64,000 nt of DNA from Boswellia sacra (Eukaryota > Streptophyta > Magnoliopsida > Sapindales > Burseraceae), in contig SNVD02016040.1 of assembly GCA_013180625.2 (NCBI GenBank), forward strand, positions 1 to 64,000, in the 5' to 3' direction. Made by a program: the position numbers and the translations under genes. Below the pieces are notes generated by a model that was not told where the DNA came from, searched no databases, and saw nothing but the letters and a program-made list of their open reading frames with translations. The first letter of the stretch is position 1; each line of letters starts with the position of its first letter. Of this stretch, positions 57,839 through 64,000 are shown piece after piece.

Positions 57839-59831
57839 ATTATTTTCTGGTCATTTAGCTTATGTATACATCAAAATCTTTAAAAAAATTATTTCCATTT
57901 TGCACTTTTAAAAAAATTAAATTCATAATAAATTTTGGTATGCAAATATTATTAATATATGAAATAAAATCATAAATGAAAATAATATATATAAATAAGG
58001 ATATATGTGTAAAATTATTAGTTTTTAGATATTTCAATTTGGATATTAAAATAAAAAATAAATATATCATTTAAATTTTTATATTTAGACCTATTCAAAA
58101 TTTCAATTTAATTCAGACTTAGTTAGATTTCAGACAAAAAAATGATCAACCCTTATTTTACATACATTATTTTTTATTGTCATCGATTCTAAATCTACTT
58201 ACAAACTTTCGGCTAGGCTGTTTGTTTTGAATTTGGTTCAAAAAGAGTTTCATGAAAAGGAGAAAAAAATTTACATATTGAGGAGCAAATAATGTTAGTT
58301 AAGATTACAACACCGAAAAGATATAATTGGCTATTTTATAAAAAAAAATAATGGTATTTTGGATTTTTTTAATATATTGTTTGAAATTGATTTGATAAAA
58401 TTGTTTACACTATGATTATGAAATCTATTCCTCATACTTCAAGAGTGTAGATTAGTTTGAAGAAGAAGAAGGAGAAGGAGAAGGAGAAGGAGAAGGAGAA
58501 GGAGAAAAAGAAGAAGAAGAAGAAGGTTGTGTTATTCTTTTTATCTAAATGTTGAGCTGCTAGTCCCTTAGTCTCATAAGATGACTTCGTGCAGCCACAC
58601 ATACAACAATGAAAGTTTATATTATATTTTAATTAATTTCTATTATTTTATTCATAAATAGAATTTTAAATATTTTAGTTCCTATTTATTTATTTTGACA
58701 TAAATTATACAATTCGTTCTAATTTTTGTTCTATGTTTTTGCAGTAAAAAAAAAATCAATTGCTATTAGATGAGTTTAAATTTGAAGAACTTTGATGAAT
58801 GGTAATGGATAACTCTTTTAATAATGTTTAGTTACATATTATTATATTTGTGTAATTGTACCATGAGTTTCTTTTGATTATTTATTTATTTGCAGTAATT
58901 AGTATACACAAATAGTAAATATTATTAGAAGATTATGTTTGAGAAAGTCTTCAAAATGGTAAAGTTAATTATGTCCCTATGTCTAGGAGTAGTTTTTTTT
59001 TTAAATTTTTTAACAATTTTCTCATATCGTTAAGAATTATCAAATAAATTATAAATATTAAAATACGCAAGGTGCCCTCTCATTAATAAAATTATGGGTC
59101 CGTGAAATAGTCTCATCTGTTAATAAATCAATGAAATATCGGATATTTTTTATAAATTTTATGCGAATTGTTTATTATTTTATTAATTCAATAAAGAAAA
59201 TGTCAACAATGCCATGATGGTTTCTAGTGCTTTCGAACGTTGCTTGAAAATTAGGTTTATTATGTTGCTATACATGATCTAGAGAGAAAAATTATTTCCT
59301 CATCCAACAAACTTTGGAAGTGTCTATGTATTAATCCCTACAAAACAAAATATTGCCAAGTTGGCATTAATTTATTTCCTCTCATGAATCTCGAGCTAGC
59401 TAATACCTACCCTTTGTAGAAAAATAAATCAACTAGCAGAATTAGTTTCTTACCTTTAGAAAAGAGATTATTTTTTTAATAATATCTTAAGAGAGGAGAT
59501 TATCATTTACCCTATTAAAAAAACAAAGAAAAAGACCTGCAATTAAAACAACAATTATGGAGCCACAAACCCAGTGCCCCCTTGAGAATTTTTTTTGTAA
59601 TCGTATATTTTGATTAAAGTTTCCTCATGTTTGATGTATCACTAACAAAATATAAAATAAATGATTTTTTTCAACTATAGGATCCATTTGATAAAATAAT
59701 ATAATATATTTTATTTCAAAATCGATTAAGTTGTTTCCTCAATTTATTTAAAATATTACTTCTAATTGAATATACATAAGTTTAATTTGTAAATATTATT
59801 TATCTTTTAATTCAATGAAAAATCAATGGAT
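57839..59831. other. A/T-rich intergenic sequence, no gene seen
   Basis: Contains a GAAGGA-type microsatellite (58459-58526). All frames are short and biased to Ile/Phe/Leu/Lys. No element ends were recognised. Confidence 0.6.
58459..58526. repeat. Microsatellite (GAA)n/(GGAGAA)n
   Basis: gaagaagaagga then repeated ggagaa, then aagaagaag. A purine-only run of about 68 bases. Confidence 0.92.
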
Positions 59832-60720
59832 TGTTGTGACTTGAAGTCCCACATCACTCCCTTGAATGAAAGCAGTACAATTTAAATGGTGCTATAGGCC
59901 TTCACTTAGTGGACATGTTTTAGGCCTAAAGCCTAGGAACAAAACCATGAGGTCGAGTAGTGCCAAAGCAGACAATATCTACTAAGTCATTTAGAACACG
60001 TTATTAACATGATTGCGATGAAGGGTTGTGCTGTGATGTGCGGTTTGATTAGTAGATGTGTTTTGGGCTTGAAGCTGAGGAACAAAACCGTAAAGCCATG
60101 TGGTGCCAAAGCAGATAATAGCTACTAAGTCATTTACAACATAGTATCAACATAATCATGATAGGAGGATGTGTTGTGACCTAAAATCCAACATCACTCC
60201 TGTGTAGGGGAGTAGTGTGATTTAAATGTGGCTATAGGCCTTCACTTAATAGATGCCTTTTGGGTCTGAAGCCCAAAAACAAAATTGCAAGGCCTTTTAG
60301 TGTCAAAGTGAAAAATATTTACTAAGTATTTTGCAACAAAAAAGATCCCATATTGCTCCTGTGCATTGGAGCAGTGCAATTAGGCCTTTACTTAGTAGAT
60401 GCGTTTCATAACTAAAGCTTAAGAACAAAATCGTGAGGCCTTGTAGTGATAAAGCATACAATATCTACTAAGCCATTTACAACACATTATCAACAAGATC
60501 GCAATGGGGCATGTCTCTCACTTAGTATACGTGTTTTAGGCCCAAAGACCAGGAACAAAATTGTGAGGCTCTATAGTGCCAAAATAGACGATATCTACTA
60601 AGCCATCAACACAATCACAATTTAGGAGTTTTTGGAAGGGGTGTGTGTCAGTTTCTTGTGTTATGAAGATCCCACATCCCTCCCATGCATCAGAATGGTA
60701 CCATCTAAATAGGACTATAG

Positions 60721-63021
60721 GTGTGAGCGGGGCTTCCATCCCACTCCAAGTGATTGTGACCACGACACTATTATCCAAGGCCTTTCGGCATTTGGGAGTA
60801 CCATTGAACAAGTCATGCAGGCTAGTCTTGAAGGTCATCGGAGTCACCACCTAAATACTAACCATAGGAAATATTTGGATGATGATAACTGATCCTTGCT
60901 TTGGGACCTAACTATCTGTCATCCATTCAGAGTCAGGGTTTGAAAAGTTAGGTACGAATATTTGTTTCTCCTATACAAAGTTTAACTCCTACTGGGTTGT
61001 TGAGTTTAAGGTTTTAATTAGTTAATTGCTATCTGTCTTGATCTTCAATTCCTTTTGATGCATACAACTGATTTTATCTAAATTATTACATGTGAAGTGA
61101 GCCAGTTTATAAGCATTTATCAAGATAAAGTACAAGAATATGCAAGGACGGAATTACAATCATTCAATCATAAATAAAAGAAGTGAGAATAAAGCAAAAA
61201 GACAGTGCATAGGAAAGTAAATTAATACTCTTATTCCCCATGCCAAGCTCAATAAGCCTGCCATTGGAAAGTGGATCCACCACCATGCATTATGGCTCCA
61301 TCCACTGTCCAATTACCTTTACGCTCATCAATCTCCATAAGATCGGATTTCTTACCATCAGTGTGAGTCTAGTCGACCCAACTGGTATCATGTTATCTCA
61401 ACAAGATAGATAACCAAGAGCACTGATTAGAATACAGATAAAGTAAAACAAGAAATGTTATTGTGACACATGGGCACATGTTACTCGTGAGTTTAGTAAC
61501 TTGACTTATTGTGCAGTTCGTTGATTATGACATTTGTTTTAGGTTAAACGGTGTCCAATACATTTTGATAGACCAAGATGGACAACTATTAATGAATCGA
61601 ATAGCATCCATGAGAGTAATTTGGATATTTGTTCATGATCTAAATAGTATCCCTCAAATAGCAATAAAATAGCCAAAAGAAAAAGATAAAAAGGTGCAAT
61701 GAAAATAAGGTGAGATAAATATAAAGTGCGATAATGTAAACTCGATGATGTAAATAGCGATAAAATTAAAGTGCAACAAAGTAAATTGTGGTAAGGTAAA
61801 AGACAATAAAATAAAAGTGTGAAAAAGTAAATTACTGTAAAAATAAAAGACAATAAAGTAAATGAGCATGAAAAGTAAAATTCAATAAAATAAAAGTGCG
61901 ATAAAGTAAATAAGCAGAAAAGTAAATGACAACAAGAATAAAAAGTACAGTAAAGTAAACAAACAAAAATAGAGTGATGAAAGATAAGGTGCAACAAAAT
62001 AACCATTGAATATCAAAGTGGAGGCATATTAGAGTGGTAGTTTCCTACCAACCATCGTCGATCGACCACCACTCATCCGTATTCATCTAATCTCCACTCC
62101 AAATGCCAATCGTAAAGAATGTAACAAAAACTGTAAAACAAGAGAGGAAATGTGGTGACTTGCCCTTTGGTTGTACCAAATATTGAGTGTCTATAGTTGG
62201 CTATCCAAAAACTGGTTGGAAATGAGAATGTGAGTGTAAAGCTTAAGAATAAGAGGGATTCAAAGGATATAGAAAAAAGGGGTGTGTATGTACAAGTTTG
62301 AAAGGGAAATGGGTTGCACATACTGAGAAAAGGGGGCTAGAGGAAATTTAGCAAAGCTACCATGAGAATCAAGACAAATAGTTGATGCCAAAATGGGTTG
62401 GGGGTGGTGGTGTGGGTTTGTGGAAGAGGCTTGAATTTATAGGAAACTAAGAGAAGAGGTGCGCACATGTATGACACACGTGCCAAGCCTTCTTTCAAGC
62501 ACCACTTCACTGTTTCAGGTGCGACTTGCAACTTTCAGGTGCTATTCCTCCTTTTTCGCTTGCATGACTGTTCTCCTTTCATGCACAATTTGATTTTTTA
62601 ATCTTTCAAGCACAGTCTGGGCTTCTTTCAATGGCTCTTTGGCTTTTTTGGGACCAACTCATATGTTTTGGGCCTTTTTAGGGCAATTGAGCCTTTTTCT
62701 TTTGGAAGTGGGAAAATTTTTCTTTTAGGGGTGCAGGGGGCCCCTCTTCCAAACTTTACAACAACCTTACCGTGAAGGTCAGCCCTCATACATGTCAACA
62801 AAGGGTTTTGGGTGTAGAGGCATAATCAATGACTTTTAATCAAGATCTCACTTTGATTGATGTCTTTTTTGATTTTTTGTGTGACTAGGCTTTATATTTG
62901 TGGTCGAGTTTTGTGTTTTGAGTATTTTGAGTCCGTTTTTAAATCAATAGTCAACTTCACTCAGTATTCTTTAGTCCTTATCATTGGACTTTAACCATAA
63001 GCATAATTTTCATGCTTATAA
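60721..63021 (-). repeat. Tat-type LTR plus primer-site remnant inserted in the TRIM array
   Basis: The array text breaks after gactatag and resumes at tatatgtcttcatttag, giving a probable duplication tatag/tatat (60716-60720, 63022-63026). Near the left edge the minus strand reads GGTGGTGACTCCGATG, resembling the Tat primer-site region. LTR sequence matching 32265-33733 follows to the right. Only about 130 bases of leader remain, so the internal part is almost fully lost. Confidence 0.65.
61680..62000. repeat. Degenerate short tandem repeat in the Tat-type LTR
   Basis: Repeats of aataaagt(g/a)cgataaagtaaa-like units of about 20-25 bases over 300 bases. The long Leu/Phe/Cys-rich minus frame (61539-62006) is produced by this repeat and is not a gene. 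Confidence 0.75.
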
Positions 63022-63318
63022 TATATGTCTTCATTTAGTAGACATATTTTGGACTTGAAGCCCAAAAACAAAACCATGAGGCCCTGTAATGCCAAAGTGG
63101 ACAATATCAACTAAGCCATTTACAATATGTTATCAGCACGATCTTGATGGGTGGGTGTGTCATGAAAGGATTCCACATTGCTATCGTGCATCAGAGCAAT
63201 GCGATTTAAATAAGACAAATTCACCTACTAGACATGTTTTGGGCCTGAAGACTAGGCACAAAATCGTGAGGCCTTATAGTGTCAAAGTAGACAATATCTA
63301 CTTAGCTATTTAAAACAT

Positions 63319-63949
63319 AATTGTTTTTATCTGGAAAAAAATGAACAGTTCAATAGCATTGACAATGATATTATAAATCATATGAATAAAAATATTAAAA
63401 ATATTGAATAATATTATAAATTTATATTAAAATCATTATTTTTATTTTATGTTTTATTTTTTAATTTAATTTTCTATTTTAAGACTACTCATTAATCTAA
63501 ATACTTATTTACTTCGTCATGCATACAATGTCATTGCTACATGACATTTTCAATTTTAGTGAAGTAAATATAGTGGCTCATATCATGTAGTAATTAACTT
63601 TAATTTATTTAAATTTTTATATTTAATATAGGGTAATTACTAGGAGACCACTATTATATGGTGAAACATTAATCAATCACCGTAGTTTTCCAAAATATAC
63701 GCTAAACCTCCACTCGTTAACCTCCGTTCTATGAAAATGATAGATAAAATATCCCAGATAAAATAATGAAAATGATATAATTTAATTATGTTTTTCGTTC
63801 TTTTTTATTTTGCATTTCTTTCTTTTTCCTATCCCCTCTCTCTACGTTTTCTTCTGCTATGAAACTCCACTCTATGTGAAAATCCTCTTCTTTACCATCC
63901 TCTCTCCTTTTCCTCGCTCTCTCACTTATTCCTTTTCTCACTCTCTCTT
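63319..63949. other. A/T-rich spacer, no gene seen
   Basis: Possible decayed transposon edge near 63634 (gggtaattactaggagacc...caccgtag), but no partner end. The last 170 bases are CT rich (tctctctcc type). Confidence 0.5.
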
Positions 63950-64000
63950 CACTACAAAAAAAAAACAAATATTTGACTGTTTTTAGCCGTCAAATATGAT
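63950..64000. mobile_element. Left end of a CACTA-like element, cut by window end
   Basis: CACTACAAAAAAAAAAC, then atatttgactgtttttagcc. Same family as the left end at 45355 (cactacaagaaaaatgatc, atatttgacggt). The rest lies beyond the window. Confidence 0.7.

Larger units (their letters stand above)
59832..63318 (+). repeat. Tandem array of degenerate TRIM LTRs, at least seven units
   Basis: Units start like tgttgtgacctaaaatccca(c/a)at and end ctaagccatttacaaca, with inner words aggccttcacttagtagat and gtgccaaagcagacaatatc. Starts near 59832, 60027, 60172, 60339, 60485, 60634 and 63160. Several units are followed by a decayed primer site (e.g. tgttatcagcacg for TGGTATCAGAGC) and a 25-30 base spacer. 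The sixth unit is split by the Tat-type LTR at 60721-63021. Small frames here are not genes. Confidence 0.75.

Noticed and set aside
61539..62006. 155-codon Leu/Phe/Cys-rich minus frame, superficially like a membrane protein
   Set aside because: Produced by the degenerate aagtaaa/ataaagt short repeat; a second overlapping frame looks equally hydrophobic, as expected of repeat-derived noise.

Overview
The window is repeat-dense nuclear DNA from a flowering plant, most likely a eudicot. Nearly all of it is nested LTR retrotransposons and DNA transposons. The recognisable cellular genes are plant families (LOG, PP7 phosphatase, PDS5), and all of them lie inside mobile elements. The species cannot be named from sequence alone. 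No unquestionably native host gene is present, and I saw no tRNA, rRNA or CRISPR.

Layout. 1-11862: an Athila-like Ty3/gypsy element (A, minus strand; its 3' LTR is cut by the window start) inserted in the integrase region of a second element of the same broad lineage (B, minus strand, 11863-18262, 5' LTR 16861-18262). Both have a tRNA-Asp type primer site. 18263-29518: a decayed Tat-lineage Ty3/gypsy element (F, minus strand) with an extra RNase H, a 3' repeat block and an antisense reading frame. F is split by a short-LTR Ty1/copia element (E, 21806-25842, plus) and by a solo LTR of family A (27032-28461, plus). 29524-30116: a TRIM. 32265-33733: a Tat-type LTR remnant. 33734-45354: element C (relative of B, plus). 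Its 5' LTR was hit by a CACTA transposon (CACTA-1, 33772-38279), which itself carries a terminal-inverted-repeat insert. 45355-46657: a chimeric CACTA-like stretch holding a PDS5 exon. 46658-48865: the 3' end of a SIRE-like copia element. 49276-55058: CACTA-2, carrying a PP7 phosphatase exon. 55574-57838: a probable MULE with a hAT MITE inside it. 59832-63318: a tandem array of degenerate TRIM LTRs split by another Tat-type LTR. 63950-64000: the start of one more CACTA-like element.

The outstanding item is an intact, intronless 216-codon LOG gene (cytokinin riboside 5'-monophosphate phosphoribohydrolase) at 2661-3311. It lies inside element A, in the element's sense orientation, between integrase and the 3' LTR. 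Plant LOG genes normally have several introns, so this looks like a cellular mRNA captured by a retrotransposon. It is the only long undamaged cellular reading frame here, while the gag-pol around it is broken. Three 67-bp tandem repeats lie just upstream of it.

Several insertions are confirmed by exact or near-exact target-site duplications read directly: CTTTG (solo LTR), CATAG (TRIM), TTA (both CACTA elements), CTTTTTAA (hAT MITE), ATCTC/ATTTC (element E) and ATTATTTT plus one base (MULE). They give a relative order: F is older than E and the solo LTR, B older than A, C older than CACTA-1, and the MULE older than the hAT MITE.
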